DNA from: Siminovitchia acidinfaciens
GTDB taxonomy: Bacteria > Bacillota > Bacilli > Bacillales > Bacillaceae_C
DNA length: 64,000 nt
Direction of reading: 5' to 3'
Assembly: GCF_003605385.1 (NCBI RefSeq)
Contig: NZ_QYTV02000004.1
Location: 186,001-250,000, forward strand
Shown: piece by piece, positions 17,869-26,902 of the stretch
How positions within the stretch are numbered: the stretch's first letter is position 1
How the letters are laid out: the number at the start of each line of letters is the position of its first letter
Program-made: the position numbers and the translations under genes
The notes under the pieces: model-generated
Databases searched by the model: none
What the model was told of the DNA's origin: nothing
Seen by the model: the letters and a program-made list of their open reading frames with translations, nothing else

Positions 17869-18570
17869 TCAAGCTTGATAATAGTAATAATAATTATCGT
17901 TTTTTTTCATTTTTTTATTGTTTAAAATGACCCCTAGCAGCTTTGCTTTGGCAGCCTCAAGTGATTCTTTTGTTTTTAATGCGGCCTCTACTTCTGTCTT
18001 GCCGCTGGATATAACAAGAACGGTTCCGTCACAGTGATTTGAGAGCAATTGAGCATCAGTAACCGCTAAAACAGGAGGTGTATCGAAAATGATCAAATCA
18101 AACTGTGATTGTGCCTCTTGAATAAAATTCGCCATTGTCCGCGAGCTTAACAATTCAGCAGGATTGGGCGGGATGGGACCTGATGTCATCACGCTTAACA
18201 GTTCCTCATTCGTTACGTTAATCACTTCACTAATCTCCATCTGGTGGGTTAATACATTTGAGAGTCCAAAAGAGTTTGTCAAACCAAAGGTATAATGGAC
18301 GGTCGGTTTTCGCAGGTCCCCATCAATGAGCAGCACCCGCTTTCCCTGCTGGGCAAATACAATCGCCAAGTTTGCTGCAGTGGTTGATTTACCTTCACCT
18401 GGACCTGACGACGTTACCATGATGGAACGTATTTCTTCATCAACCGACGAAAATTGGATGTTAGTGCGTATAGTCCGATATTGTTCGGATATTGGTGATT
18501 TAGGATTCAGTTTTGTTATTAGTTTCCGCCTGATCGTTTGTAAAGCTTTCTTTTTTTTACTTCGTGCCAA
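17869..18570 (-). CDS. epsB: BY-type protein-tyrosine kinase (EpsB/CpsD/YwqD-like)
   Basis: The 233-residue cytoplasmic kinase has Walker A GPGEGKST (residues 56-63), Walker A' LLIDGDLRKPT and Walker B DLIIFDTPP. Its C-terminal tail is a run of five tyrosines (227-231), the autophosphorylation cluster. It needs the adjacent membrane modulator for activation and controls polymer length or export. A TTG start behind AAGGGGG overlaps the modulator gene by 14 bases. The N-terminal ISEQYRTIRTNIQFSS segment is the usual oligomerisation motif. All key motifs are present. Confidence 0.92.
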   Translation of the reverse strand: MARSKKKKALQTIRRKLITKLNPKSPISEQYRTIRTNIQFSSVDEEIRSIMVTSSGPGEGKSTTAANLAIVFAQQGKRVLLIDGDLRKPTVHYTFGLTNSFGLSNVLTHQMEISEVINVTNEELLSVMTSGPIPPNPAELLSSRTMANFIQEAQSQFDLIIFDTPPVLAVTDAQLLSNHCDGTVLVISSGKTEVEAALKTKESLEAAKAKLLGVILNNKKMKKNDNYYYYYQA

Positions 18571-19303
18571 CTGTTTGCCCCCTTAACTTCGGCTTTCTCT
18601 CATTTCGTGGTGCACGTTCCATATTCTGTTCTTCAAAAGTAGCGATTACACCCAAAATCGGAAGCCCCAAAGTTTGTTCAACATCTTGCTCCGTTTTCAC
18701 AGTATTATCGAGATACTCCAGCAAGAAGGAGACTCCAACACCAACCATTAATCCAATTACAAATGCAATGGCTATATTCAGCAGAGGCTTGGGCTTTACT
18801 GGAGAAGCATTTTCTCCAATGTCCGCTTTTGTTAATATACTTACATTGTCAACATTCATAATATCCACGATTTTCTCTTGAAAAACAGCCGCGACTTTAT
18901 TGGCAATTTCCGATGCTTGTCGAGGGTCAGGATCTTGGACCGTCACATTCACCACTTGCGAATCTTTTTCGCTTTGCACGGTGATCTTCCCGTTTAATTG
19001 CCCTGCTGACATATTCAAGTCCAATTCCTGGATGACTTGATCTAAAATCGCAGGACTTTTAATAATCACGTTATATGTATTAATAAGCTGTAAATTAGTT
19101 TGAATTTCAGCCGGATTAAAGGCGGGTTGTTCATTCTTTGCCTGATTTACCAATAATTGTGTAGATGCTTGATAAATCGGTGTGATAACAAAGTAGCTGA
19201 TAATGCCGCTGATCAAGACCGCTGTGCATGTAATCAACACAATTAAATTCAGGCGTTTTCCCAACGTCCTCATAAGCTCTCTCAAGCTGATTGTTTCTTC
19301 CAT
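18557..19303 (-). CDS. epsA: Chain-length determinant / kinase modulator (EpsA/CpsC/YwqC, Wzz family)
   Basis: The 248-residue protein starts METISLREL-like at the ATG complementary to 19301-19303, behind GGGGGAA. A first membrane helix (about 20-42) precedes an extracellular domain containing PIYQASTQLLVNQAK and VQDPDPRQASEIANKVA. A second helix lies near residues 166-190, after the conserved proline-rich SPVKPKPLLN segment. The short cytoplasmic tail should activate the kinase encoded next. It is the first gene of the exopolysaccharide operon, preceded by about 950 bases without a convincing gene. Confidence 0.9.
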   Translation of the reverse strand: MEETISLRELMRTLGKRLNLIVLITCTAVLISGIISYFVITPIYQASTQLLVNQAKNEQPAFNPAEIQTNLQLINTYNVIIKSPAILDQVIQELDLNMSAGQLNGKITVQSEKDSQVVNVTVQDPDPRQASEIANKVAAVFQEKIVDIMNVDNVSILTKADIGENASPVKPKPLLNIAIAFVIGLMVGVGVSFLLEYLDNTVKTEQDVEQTLGLPILGVIATFEEQNMERAPRNERKPKLRGQTVGTK

Positions 19304-20017
19304 AACTTCCCCCTCAATTGAATTAGGATAAATAGACAATTACTTCTGCAAGCCTCATTGTATGTGGTGTGTGTGGATGGGTACGAGTGCCATTCATCCT
19401 AATAGTAAATTTACTTTTGTTTATTTATGTAAAGATATTGTTAAGTCTAGTTACATAGAATTAACTGGAATTTATTCTCTTTTATGTAAGGCATATAAAA
19501 GGTAGATGTCGATTTTTAGCGTATTTTTGATGAGGTTTTTATTAACGCGGGGTTACATTCGTAAAGTTAAAGCAATATAGAGTAGGTCTTTTTCCACAAA
19601 ACTACCAGATCATGCTAAAACTTGGGAAAATTTATGTTGAAATGTTCATTTATTCACTGCGAATTACTTCCTTCATTGGATTCCACCGACAAAAAAAACG
19701 CTTATTATATGTCTGAAGCCAATTCGACAAAAGCCGACAAATCCGCACTTCCCCTCATATTGATTAGCCGGTCAATGATTACATAAGCAGAGGTTCCATG
19801 TGTTGGGAAAAAAATTCAAATTAAAAGGTTAAATTCATTCCCCTATATTTGCTGGCAGGAATTAGAGCACATATAGGGGGAAAAGCAAAAGAATGTATAT
19901 CTTTCAGTTTGCAGAGCTTAATTTTTAAAGATTTTTTTGCTTTGATATGCCCAATGGGCTACAACTTTACTTTTTTATTTATATTCTTTTGGTAATTTGC
20001 TTCTCTTGTAGGGATGT
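19304..20017. other. Long intergenic region upstream of the eps operon
   Basis: About 700 AT-rich bases separate the eps operon start from the gene remnant and terminator before the TagO-like gene. I see no protein-coding frame with a ribosome site and no RNA family I recognise. The promoter and regulator sites of the eps operon should be here on the minus strand, but I cannot pick out a convincing -35/-10 pair. One inverted repeat at 19838-19882 is listed separately. Confidence 0.5.
19838..19882. repeat. Inverted repeat CCCCTATAT/ATATAGGGG
   Basis: The arms TTCCCCTATAT (19838-19848) and ATATAGGGGGAA (19871-19882) pair with one bulged G around 22 bases. It lies about 540 bases upstream of the eps operon. 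It could be a transcript hairpin or a widely spaced operator. Confidence 0.35.
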
Positions 20018-20107
20018 ATGAAAACGAAGCGTATACTTTCCATCCTTTCTATTGGGATAAATGTCGAAAAGGAAGCTGAAGCTTTTGGGTTCTTTCGAAT
20101 CAAATAA
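20018..20107 (+). pseudogene. Possible remnant of an SGNH/GDSL hydrolase 5' end
   Basis: A 29-codon frame starts MKTKRILSILSIGIN and closely resembles the start of the SGNH hydrolase at 27500 (NRKTKRILSISIGFN). At the DNA level AAACGAAGCGTATACTTTC matches AAACAAAGCGCATTCTTTC. Similarity stops abruptly and the frame ends within a terminator. I read it as the leftover 5' end of a second copy after a deletion. It could be a chance match or a very small protein. Confidence 0.35.
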
Positions 20108-20147
20108 AAATGAAGGATTCAGCAAAGCCGAACCCTTCATTTTTTTG
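20105..20147 (-). terminator. Bidirectional rho-independent terminator
   Basis: AATGAAGG and CCTTCATT, extended by an inner TTC-GC/GC-GAA stem, form a strong hairpin. It is flanked by A5 on one side and T7 on the other, so it works in both directions. It should end transcription of the TagO-like gene on the minus strand. Confidence 0.8.
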
Positions 20148-20289
20148 AATCGTATTTGTTGCTTGCCGGACCAAAACCATCATTTATCGGACCATTTCTA
20201 CTCTTTCACCAATCATATCATCGTCCCTTTCTAGTATCATAAAACACCCAAAACCGAATCATAAAGGTATGACTGGCAAAACCTAACCT

Positions 20290-21348
20290 TCATTTCACCC
20301 GATCATTCGTCAGCTGCCACCTTCTCATTAATGAGATCAGCGGCCTGTATTCTGCACCAGCGAGGCCAAGGACTTCGGCAAATAATTCTATGGAGATTAA
20401 CACCAGCGCGATAATCATGATCGAGCCCCATAGGGTGGTGATTGAAAATAGAATTGCGGCCACGCTGAACATGACGGCGATGGAATATATAGTTAAGACG
20501 GCCTGCCGATGGGAAAACCCCATGTTTAACAGGCAATGGTGCAAATGAGCTTTGTCCGGGGACGTGATCGGCTTTTTATGAATGATTCGCCGAATGATTG
20601 CAAAGATTGTATCAGAAATTGGAACTCCAAGTATGATAATTGGAATGATGAATGAGATGAAAGTGACGTTTTTATAGCCGAGCAGTGATAACACGGCGAT
20701 GATATATCCAAGAAATAGTGCTCCTGTGTCGCCCATAAAAATTTTCGCCGGGTAAAAATTATAAAATAGGAAGCCGAGTGTGCTGGCGATGCATATTATT
20801 GCCATTGCGAATACGAAGGGATCTCCTTGAAGGAATGCCATAAAGCTGATCGTGACTAGGGCGATCGTTGATACTCCAGCCGCCAATCCATCAAGGCCAT
20901 CAATCAAGTTAATGGCATTCGTCATTCCAACGAGCCAGAGGAGAGTGATAGGAAAACTCCAAAAACCAAATGCTAATTGTCCGCCAAACGGAAGGTTGAT
21001 AAAGTCGATGTCCAGGCCGCCAATGATAACAAGACATGCCGCTGCCACCTGACCGATCAGCTTGTACTTGGAGGAAAGCTCTTTTATATCATCAATCATG
21101 CCGGTGACAATAATAATCAGACTGCCTGCAAGAATCCAGATAATTGTTGAATGATGAGGAACGACAAGAAAAAGTCCGATAATAAAACTTACATAAATAG
21201 CTAATCCGCCCAGTCTTGGCATCGTTTGTTTATGTACTTTTCGGTGGTCCGGTTGATCGACCGCTCCCAACCGCAAAGCGGCTTTTTTCACAACCGGCGT
21301 TAAAATGAGTGAAGCCAGAATGCAAATTAGCGTAGCCAAAAGGATCAA
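20290..21348 (-). CDS. tagO: Undecaprenyl-phosphate GlcNAc-1-phosphate transferase (TagO/WecA family), copy 1
   Basis: The 352-residue membrane enzyme has about ten helices and the MraY/WecA loops HKQTMPRLGGLAIY, GMIDDIKELSSKYKL (the DD pair), NAINLIDGLDGLAAG, FNFYPAKIFMGDTGALFLGY and AHLHHCLL. It transfers GlcNAc-1-phosphate from UDP-GlcNAc to undecaprenyl phosphate, the first committed step of wall teichoic acid. It starts at a TTG with GGGAGGTGAT upstream. A second copy lies at 59755-60822. It is followed by a terminator and transcribed in the same direction as the tagHG genes upstream. Which copy does the housekeeping job is not evident. Confidence 0.9.
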   Translation of the reverse strand: MILLATLICILASLILTPVVKKAALRLGAVDQPDHRKVHKQTMPRLGGLAIYVSFIIGLFLVVPHHSTIIWILAGSLIIIVTGMIDDIKELSSKYKLIGQVAAACLVIIGGLDIDFINLPFGGQLAFGFWSFPITLLWLVGMTNAINLIDGLDGLAAGVSTIALVTISFMAFLQGDPFVFAMAIICIASTLGFLFYNFYPAKIFMGDTGALFLGYIIAVLSLLGYKNVTFISFIIPIIILGVPISDTIFAIIRRIIHKKPITSPDKAHLHHCLLNMGFSHRQAVLTIYSIAVMFSVAAILFSITTLWGSIMIIALVLISIELFAEVLGLAGAEYRPLISLMRRWQLTNDRVK

Positions 21349-21441
21349 TGTATCACCTCCCTATGCATATTTTGGCTAAAAAGGAGGCAAGTACACGTGA
21401 ATATTTTTTCCATTGATTTCTTGTTGAGAAGGCGTGCTATC

Positions 21442-21559
21442 ATGGGGAATTTGTGAAAAAAGTTCAAATTTCTCCGTGTTAAAATTTCATCCGGAAAAAA
21501 CCTTTGATATTTTCATCCGAAAAGTTAGTGAAAAAAATTAAATGGTGAATTTGTGAAAA
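21442..21559. repeat. Pair of 18-bp near-identical direct repeats 100 bp apart
   Basis: ATGGGGAATTTGTGAAAA (21442-21459) and ATGGTGAATTTGTGAAAA (21542-21559) differ by one base and start exactly 100 bp apart. They lie upstream of the TagO-like gene. A TTTTCATCCG motif also occurs twice between them. They may be regulator sites or the scar of a small duplication. Confidence 0.4.
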
Positions 21560-21673
21560 GTGCTGGCACTGTGATGATTAAGCGCATATTAAAGCACTTT
21601 AGACTACTATTAATTACCGTTGATTCGATTACAAATCGGCAGTTTCGGCAATTTTTAAAACTTGGGTCCCGGT

Positions 21674-22486
21674 CTATTGCCTCACCTCCTGCTTTAATAT
21701 TTCCTGTTGCCTCTTCACCCCTTTCTCCTTATATGCTTCTTTCTCTTTACCGGACAGCTTCTTAAACTCATTTAAAAACTCTTCATACTTTGGAAGAACC
21801 TCATCAACAGTTCCGTAATCCCTTACCATTCCATATTCCAGCCATAAAATTTTATCGCAGAATCTTTTCATCTGCCCTAAAGAATGGCTGACGAATATCA
21901 TGGTCTTCCCTTCCTGCTTAAATTCCTTCATTTTGTCCAGGCTTTTCTCGGCAAAAGCTTTATCCCCGACAGACAAAGCTTCGTCGATAATCAGGATATC
22001 TGGGTTTATGTTGACGGAGATGGCAAATCCGAGGCGGGACCGCATTCCGCTTGAATAGGATTTGACCGGCTGGTCAATGAATTTTCCGAGTTCCGAGAAG
22101 TCAATGATTTCAGGCTCGAGAGCAACTATTTCTTTTTGTGAAAAGCCGAGCATCAGCAGCTTCAGTTCAATATTATCTCTTCCTGATAATTCACCGTTCA
22201 ATCCGGCAGCCACCGCGATCAACGATACCTCTCCGTTCACTTCAACACTGCCTGTGGTTTCAGGGACGATACCGGCAATGATGTTAGCCAATGTTGATTT
22301 CCCTGATCCATTCATGCCGACAAAGCCGACGGAATCCCCCCTATCGGCTTCAAAGTTGACGTCTGCCAGCGCATAAAAGTCCTCTCCGTAGCTTTTTGGA
22401 AAAATGAGATCCAATATGCGTTCCTTACTGTTGCTGTATAGCTTATATTTTTTTGTAATATTTTTTGCGATAATGGCCTTTTCCAT
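21674..22486 (-). CDS. tagH: Teichoic acid ABC exporter, ATP-binding subunit TagH, copy 1
   Basis: The 270-residue ABC ATPase has Walker A GMNGSGKSTLANI and a signature region PVKSYSSGMRSRLGFAISV. Walker B is ILIIDEALSVGDKAF, followed by the switch histidine in MIFVSHSLGQ. With TagG it exports undecaprenyl-linked teichoic acid. The start is the ATG of MEKAIIAKN, because that codon aligns with the start of copy 2 although the spacers differ. It is shorter than B. subtilis TagH (over 500 residues), lacking the extracellular C-terminal extension, as in many other Bacillota. It lies seven bases after tagG. Confidence 0.9.
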   Translation of the reverse strand: MEKAIIAKNITKKYKLYSNSKERILDLIFPKSYGEDFYALADVNFEADRGDSVGFVGMNGSGKSTLANIIAGIVPETTGSVEVNGEVSLIAVAAGLNGELSGRDNIELKLLMLGFSQKEIVALEPEIIDFSELGKFIDQPVKSYSSGMRSRLGFAISVNINPDILIIDEALSVGDKAFAEKSLDKMKEFKQEGKTMIFVSHSLGQMKRFCDKILWLEYGMVRDYGTVDEVLPKYEEFLNEFKKLSGKEKEAYKEKGVKRQQEILKQEVRQ

Positions 22487-22498
22487 ATCCATCCCAAC

Positions 22499-23317
22499 CT
22501 ATAAGTAATCTATGAAATGCCTTCTGAATTTCACATGGATTTTTGCCCCGAATAAAAACAGAACAATAACGACACCCCAGAAGTATAGGGAATATTTCCA
22601 GTGATCAACGAAATACCAGCCGGTACCAAATAACGCTGAGCGATATCCTTCAATCAAATAATACAGCGGATTCAGTTTCAAGATGGTCGGCAGAGGTTCT
22701 TCCAAAATGGAAAATTGCCAAAGGATCGGCGACAGATAGAGCAGCATTCGCAATGTCGCGTTTAAAAACATATGGATGTCCCTGATGATGGTTGAAAGGG
22801 TTGATGTAATCAGGGAAATGGCAAATACCAAACAAAAGGAGGACAAAATAAAATAAATTACTTGTAGAAAATACACACTGACGTAATACCCTCCCAACTG
22901 AAATATTAGAAAGGTGATTCCCAGCAGGACAATATGTGTGTAAAACTGCGAAAAAATGGCAATGGCAGGAATGACGCTCATTGGAAAATTCATCCTTGAT
23001 AGCATGCGAAGCCTTGTATAAATGGATTTTGAACCTTGTATGGTCGACTGGTAGAAAAACGTCCATAAAATGAACCCGCCCAGCAGCCAATAGATGAAAG
23101 GGACCTCAAATCCAGGGACAACTTCAATGCCGTCCCGCTGGCGGATGCTTCCGAATACAAACCAATAAATCAAAATTTGTATCAGGGGATTCAGAAATTC
23201 CCATGTCATTCCCAAATAATTGCTCTTATTTTTACTTTTTAACTCATACAGTGAAAGCCTTCTGACTAAATAAAAATTTTCAATGAGTTCCTTTACGACG
23301 GTACTGGCAGATTTCAC
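22499..23317 (-). CDS. tagG: Teichoic acid ABC exporter, permease subunit TagG, copy 1
   Basis: The 272-residue ABC-2 type permease has about six membrane helices. It carries typical TagG/RfbA segments SLYELKSKNKSNYLGMTWEF, GSKSIYTRLRMLSRMNFP and LKLNPLYYLIEGYRSALFG. It forms the channel partner of the ATPase at 21674. Translation begins at a GTG behind GGCGGGG. The gene is one of two close paralogues; the other, at 44962, is nearly collinear in protein sequence but more AT-rich in DNA. Confidence 0.92.
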   Translation of the reverse strand: MKSASTVVKELIENFYLVRRLSLYELKSKNKSNYLGMTWEFLNPLIQILIYWFVFGSIRQRDGIEVVPGFEVPFIYWLLGGFILWTFFYQSTIQGSKSIYTRLRMLSRMNFPMSVIPAIAIFSQFYTHIVLLGITFLIFQLGGYYVSVYFLQVIYFILSSFCLVFAISLITSTLSTIIRDIHMFLNATLRMLLYLSPILWQFSILEEPLPTILKLNPLYYLIEGYRSALFGTGWYFVDHWKYSLYFWGVVIVLFLFGAKIHVKFRRHFIDYL

Positions 23318-23335
23318 AAAAACCCCGCCTCTTTA

Positions 23336-24502
23336 CTATTGGAATATTTCTTTCACCACTTGCTCACTCGCCTTTCCTTTTTCCAGGTGGCAAAATTTTT
23401 GATAAAAATTTTCACAAAGCGAGAACCCGTTTTGTTCAATCCGGCGGATTTCTTCGATCAGTCCTTCCGTCGTCCGAACGAGTGGCCCTGGCGCCTCTTT
23501 TTCAAAATCGAAATAAAACCCGCGAAGCTGATCGCGGTACTCTTCGATATCATGGACAAAAAAGACCATCGGCCGCTTCAAGTTCGCATAATCGAAAAAT
23601 ACGGATGAATAATCGGTGACCAGCACATCGGAAATGAGATATAAATCTCGGATGTCTCCGTACGACGAAACATCATAAACGAAGTCTTCCATCCCGGACA
23701 AGTCCAAGTTCTCTGAGACAAGATAATGAAGCCTGAGCAAAATAATGTATTCATTTCCCAGTTTTTCTTTTAGTACGTCCAAATCAAGCGGCAAGTCGAA
23801 TTTGTATCTACCCTTAGAGTAGTACTGATTATCTCTCCATGTCGGGGCGTATAAAATCACCTTCTTATCAATAGGAAGCCCGCATGCGCTCTTGATCTTG
23901 GCGGACGCCACAGCGTTATTGGATTGGATTAAAAAGTCGTTTCTCGGATACCCGGACTCAATCACTTTTTTCTTAAAATCAAATGCCTGCCTGAATATTT
24001 CTGTCGAATAGGAGTTTGGTGAAATCAAATAATCCCATTTTGCTGATTCCTTCGCAAAATTTCGTTTATATTTTTTCGTATTCGTTCCAGGCATATGAAC
24101 TTCATCCATATCCAAGCCAAGCCGCTTTAATGGAGTCCCGTGCCAAGTTTGAACATATACTGTCTGGGGAGGTTTACTGACCCAAAGGGGAAGCCTGCAA
24201 TTCGTTACCCAATATTTCGCCCGAGTCATTAAAAAAAGCCATTTTACAGAAAAGCGAGGGACGATTTTAATGGGCTGGTTACCTAAATCCTGAATCTTTC
24301 TTTTATCAACACTCCAATACATCTTGTAATTCGGATAATGTTGCTTCAAATACTCGTATATTGCCCTTGGATTATCGCTGTACTGTTTTCCAAGGAAGCT
24401 CTCAAACACAATGAGATTCTTATTTTTAGGTAAAATGATCGCCATTAATTTGAACAGCTTTTTATATACTTTTTGAAGGCGTTTTTTCAGCTTCTTTTTC
24501 AT
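23336..24502 (-). CDS. CDP-glycerol glycerophosphotransferase (TagB/TagF family), short form
   Basis: The 388-residue enzyme has the conserved glycerophosphotransferase core: TWHGTPLKRLGLDM, LISPNSYSTEIF, YAPTWRDNQYYSKG, LLRLHYLVSE and ISDVLVTDYSSVFFDYANL. It adds glycerol-phosphate from CDP-glycerol to the lipid-linked teichoic acid. It lacks the N-terminal domain of the 707-residue paralogue at 46195, so it is close to the bare catalytic unit. The first 20 residues are strongly basic, which would favour membrane binding. It heads the tagB/F-tagG-tagH cluster, divergent from the GT2 gene at 24639. Primase or polymerase function cannot be told from sequence alone. Confidence 0.88.
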   Translation of the reverse strand: MKKKLKKRLQKVYKKLFKLMAIILPKNKNLIVFESFLGKQYSDNPRAIYEYLKQHYPNYKMYWSVDKRKIQDLGNQPIKIVPRFSVKWLFLMTRAKYWVTNCRLPLWVSKPPQTVYVQTWHGTPLKRLGLDMDEVHMPGTNTKKYKRNFAKESAKWDYLISPNSYSTEIFRQAFDFKKKVIESGYPRNDFLIQSNNAVASAKIKSACGLPIDKKVILYAPTWRDNQYYSKGRYKFDLPLDLDVLKEKLGNEYIILLRLHYLVSENLDLSGMEDFVYDVSSYGDIRDLYLISDVLVTDYSSVFFDYANLKRPMVFFVHDIEEYRDQLRGFYFDFEKEAPGPLVRTTEGLIEEIRRIEQNGFSLCENFYQKFCHLEKGKASEQVVKEIFQ

Positions 24503-24638
24503 AAATAATCACCACCGCGACAAATGATAGACATATCAAAAGTATGTCCAATGAATGGAGGCATAAACCATTGCAGGTTTATTAATGTTATTTAATGAAA
24601 ATAATAGATAGTGCTATTCAATTGGATGGAGGTTTAAG

Positions 24639-26180
24639 ATGCTTACCTTTTTAACTCGGATTTTTTCAAACCGGACGGCTGGAGTTGCTGACGATTCCTA
24701 TACATACAATCAAGAAGGCTATTATATCCATCCCACTAATAATCGGCCTGATCCGAAGGTGTCAGTCATCATGCCTGTCTATAATGCTGAAAAAACATTG
24801 CGAAAAACGATTGATTCGGTGATTGATCAAACGATCGGTTTTAACGAGATTGAGTTTCTGATCATAGACGACAAGTCCAAGGATAATTCCCGCTCGATCA
24901 TCTTGGATTATGCGAACGAATATTCAAATATCGTACCTGTTTTTTTCAAGAGCAATAATGGCTCGCCTGCAAAGCCCAGAAACGTTGGGATTGAGCTCGC
25001 CAAGGGTACATATACAATGTTCATTGATTCGGATGACTGGCTAAGCCCTGACGGGATTGAAGCCCTCTATAATCTGATGGAGAAAACAGGAGACCCCTAC
25101 GCGATCGGCCGAACGATTAAAGTTGAGGATAATAAGCTTGTCATCACGGGTGAATACAATAGCTGCGAATATCGTGAGTCCATCAACCCCTGCTCCATCC
25201 CGCATATCTTTCAACATTTGGGGCCTACAGCAAGGATGATACGAACACAATTTCTACGAGACCATAACTGCCGTTTTCCCCATATGAAATTCGCAGAAGA
25301 CAAACAGTTTTTCATCGACGTGCTGACAAATTGCCCGAGCATTTCAACGACAAAGGACGTAATCTATTACGTCAACCGCTTCAGGGATAATAAAAGCCTG
25401 GTTGGTACGACGACCATTTTCGAAAAAACAGATACAAACCTGGCCGTTATCAGGCATGTTATCAAGAAGGAACTGCCCGAGGAAATCGAGCGGATGGTTT
25501 TGAATCGGCTGTATGAGTTTGACTGTATTACGCGGTTGTTTAATAGACACCACTTTTTAAGGTCTCTTCGTAAGGACATATATTATAACAAATTCGCCGA
25601 AGTACTTGAAACGACCAAGGGATTGCGCTACGACTTCACAGAAAATTTCTTCGAGCCCTGGCATAAAGTGTTGGTGGACCTATTCAAAGAAAAAAGGTTT
25701 ACCGATATTGTTAAGTTAATTGAATGGAGCCTGAAGGACACAACAAAAGAAATGGTCATCAGAGAAGATGGCCTTCCCTATTACCGCCTACCGTTTCCCG
25801 AACCTTACGAGTGGGCGAGAATCAACATGCTGGCGGTATATAAGGAGCATCTGAAAACCGACGAACACTATATTCTCCGAGTCAACATTTATGGGGATGA
25901 CCTCGACAAAGTGAATTGCTTCGCCATCCGCCAGCGGGACAATGAAATAAATGAAAACGTGCTGCCCATTGAACAGATCGGCGAGAAACTATTTGAAGTG
26001 AAAATTCCCCTGGATTTGCTGGCACAATTGGATACGACAAGCCACACCATGTTCATTCGATATTACGATTACAGAAAGCTGCATATCAAAATGAACACGA
26101 GGCGGATTTTTGAGTATGGTGGGAAAAAAATTGATTTTTACACGACGATTGGGGATAACTTTGGGGTGAATGTGAAGTAA
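24639..26180 (+). CDS. GT2-family glycosyltransferase with C-terminal beta-domain, teichoic-acid associated, copy 1
   Basis: The 513-residue protein has a GT-A domain at about residues 40-270: VSVIMPVYNAEKTLRKTIDS, FLIIDDKSKDNS, and the metal motif MFIDSDDWL. A helical segment and a C-terminal beta-rich part follow, ending HIKMNTRRIFEYG...FYTTIGDNFGVNVK. The architecture recalls TarS/TarP-like teichoic acid glycosyltransferases, which decorate the polymer with hexosamine in the cytoplasm. That family link is an inference from layout. The ATG has GGATGGAGG upstream. It is divergent from the TagB/F-like gene, and the same divergent pair occurs in module 2. Confidence 0.82.
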   Translation: MLTFLTRIFSNRTAGVADDSYTYNQEGYYIHPTNNRPDPKVSVIMPVYNAEKTLRKTIDSVIDQTIGFNEIEFLIIDDKSKDNSRSIILDYANEYSNIVPVFFKSNNGSPAKPRNVGIELAKGTYTMFIDSDDWLSPDGIEALYNLMEKTGDPYAIGRTIKVEDNKLVITGEYNSCEYRESINPCSIPHIFQHLGPTARMIRTQFLRDHNCRFPHMKFAEDKQFFIDVLTNCPSISTTKDVIYYVNRFRDNKSLVGTTTIFEKTDTNLAVIRHVIKKELPEEIERMVLNRLYEFDCITRLFNRHHFLRSLRKDIYYNKFAEVLETTKGLRYDFTENFFEPWHKVLVDLFKEKRFTDIVKLIEWSLKDTTKEMVIREDGLPYYRLPFPEPYEWARINMLAVYKEHLKTDEHYILRVNIYGDDLDKVNCFAIRQRDNEINENVLPIEQIGEKLFEVKIPLDLLAQLDTTSHTMFIRYYDYRKLHIKMNTRRIFEYGGKKIDFYTTIGDNFGVNVK

Positions 26181-26265
26181 TATCTAGATGGATACAACCC
26201 GACTACCTGAAAGGCACTTTGTTATTGAATTAGCTGTGATTTTATAATCGGTTTTCCCCCATAGA

Positions 26266-26305
26266 AATTAAAAATACCTGCAGGGATATGCAGGTATTTT
26301 TAATT
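26266..26305 (+). terminator. Bidirectional rho-independent terminator
   Basis: AATTAAAAATACCTGCA pairs perfectly with its complement around a 6-nt loop, with A-rich and T-rich ends. It lies 85 bases after the GT2 stop codon. Confidence 0.88.
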
Positions 26306-26455
26306 AACCATGAAATAGCCCTTATGGAAACAAGAGGCCGTTTACAAAACAAAAGGAGTTTTATACAACTCTAATGAATAAGTTTAGAATAATGACCATA
26401 AGTTTTAAAAATCCATTCAAAAAATACCTTGTCTTCATTCAGGGGGCTTGAAAAG

Positions 26456-26869
26456 GTGAAAAAAATAATAACCTATGGAACATTTGACTTACTTCATACA
26501 GGCCATCTCAATATTCTTAAGCTAGCAAAAGAATATGGTGATTATTTAATTGTTGCTGTTTCTACTGATGAATTTAACGAACTTAAAGGAAAAAAAGCGT
26601 ACTATACTTATGAACAGCGGAGGGCAATTCTCGAGGCTGTTCGATATGTAGATAAAGTCATACCAGAAGAAAACTGGGAACAAAAAATAAGCGACATTAT
26701 TTCCTATAAAATAGATGTCTTTGTGATGGGTGAGGATTGGAGAGGGAATTTTGATTTTTTAAAGCAATATTGTGAAGTAGTATATCTGCCAAGAACGGTT
26801 GGAATTTTAACTACACAAATTAAAAAGGATTTAGGTAGGACTAACAAATGGTTAGAGAAATTGCAATAA
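26456..26869 (+). CDS. tagD: Glycerol-3-phosphate cytidylyltransferase TagD, copy 1
   Basis: The 137-residue cytoplasmic enzyme makes CDP-glycerol from CTP and glycerol-3-phosphate. TYGTFDLLHTGHLNIL carries the HxGH nucleotidyltransferase motif, and VFVMGEDWRGNFDFLK is typical. I choose the GTG at 26456 (AGGGGG ten bases upstream), which gives the usual start VKKIITYGTF. The second signature is RTVGILTT, where copy 2 at 54703 and B. subtilis TagD have ISTT, so a serine is replaced by leucine. That may alter activity. The C-terminus is a few residues longer than in copy 2. Confidence 0.87.
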   Translation: MKKIITYGTFDLLHTGHLNILKLAKEYGDYLIVAVSTDEFNELKGKKAYYTYEQRRAILEAVRYVDKVIPEENWEQKISDIISYKIDVFVMGEDWRGNFDFLKQYCEVVYLPRTVGILTTQIKKDLGRTNKWLEKLQ

Positions 26870-26902
26870 GTCCGTGCCTTCTTTTATTTAGCTATACCCA
26901 CT

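Noticed and set aside
17819-17872. 18-residue N-terminal extension of the PHP phosphatase
   Set aside because: The family starts with the metal-binding IDIHCHI segment, and the GGGGGG site is correctly placed for 17818.
19340-19560. Specific eps promoter (for example TCGACA...TTACAT)
   Set aside because: No -35/-10 pair in this AT-rich stretch is good enough to separate from chance.
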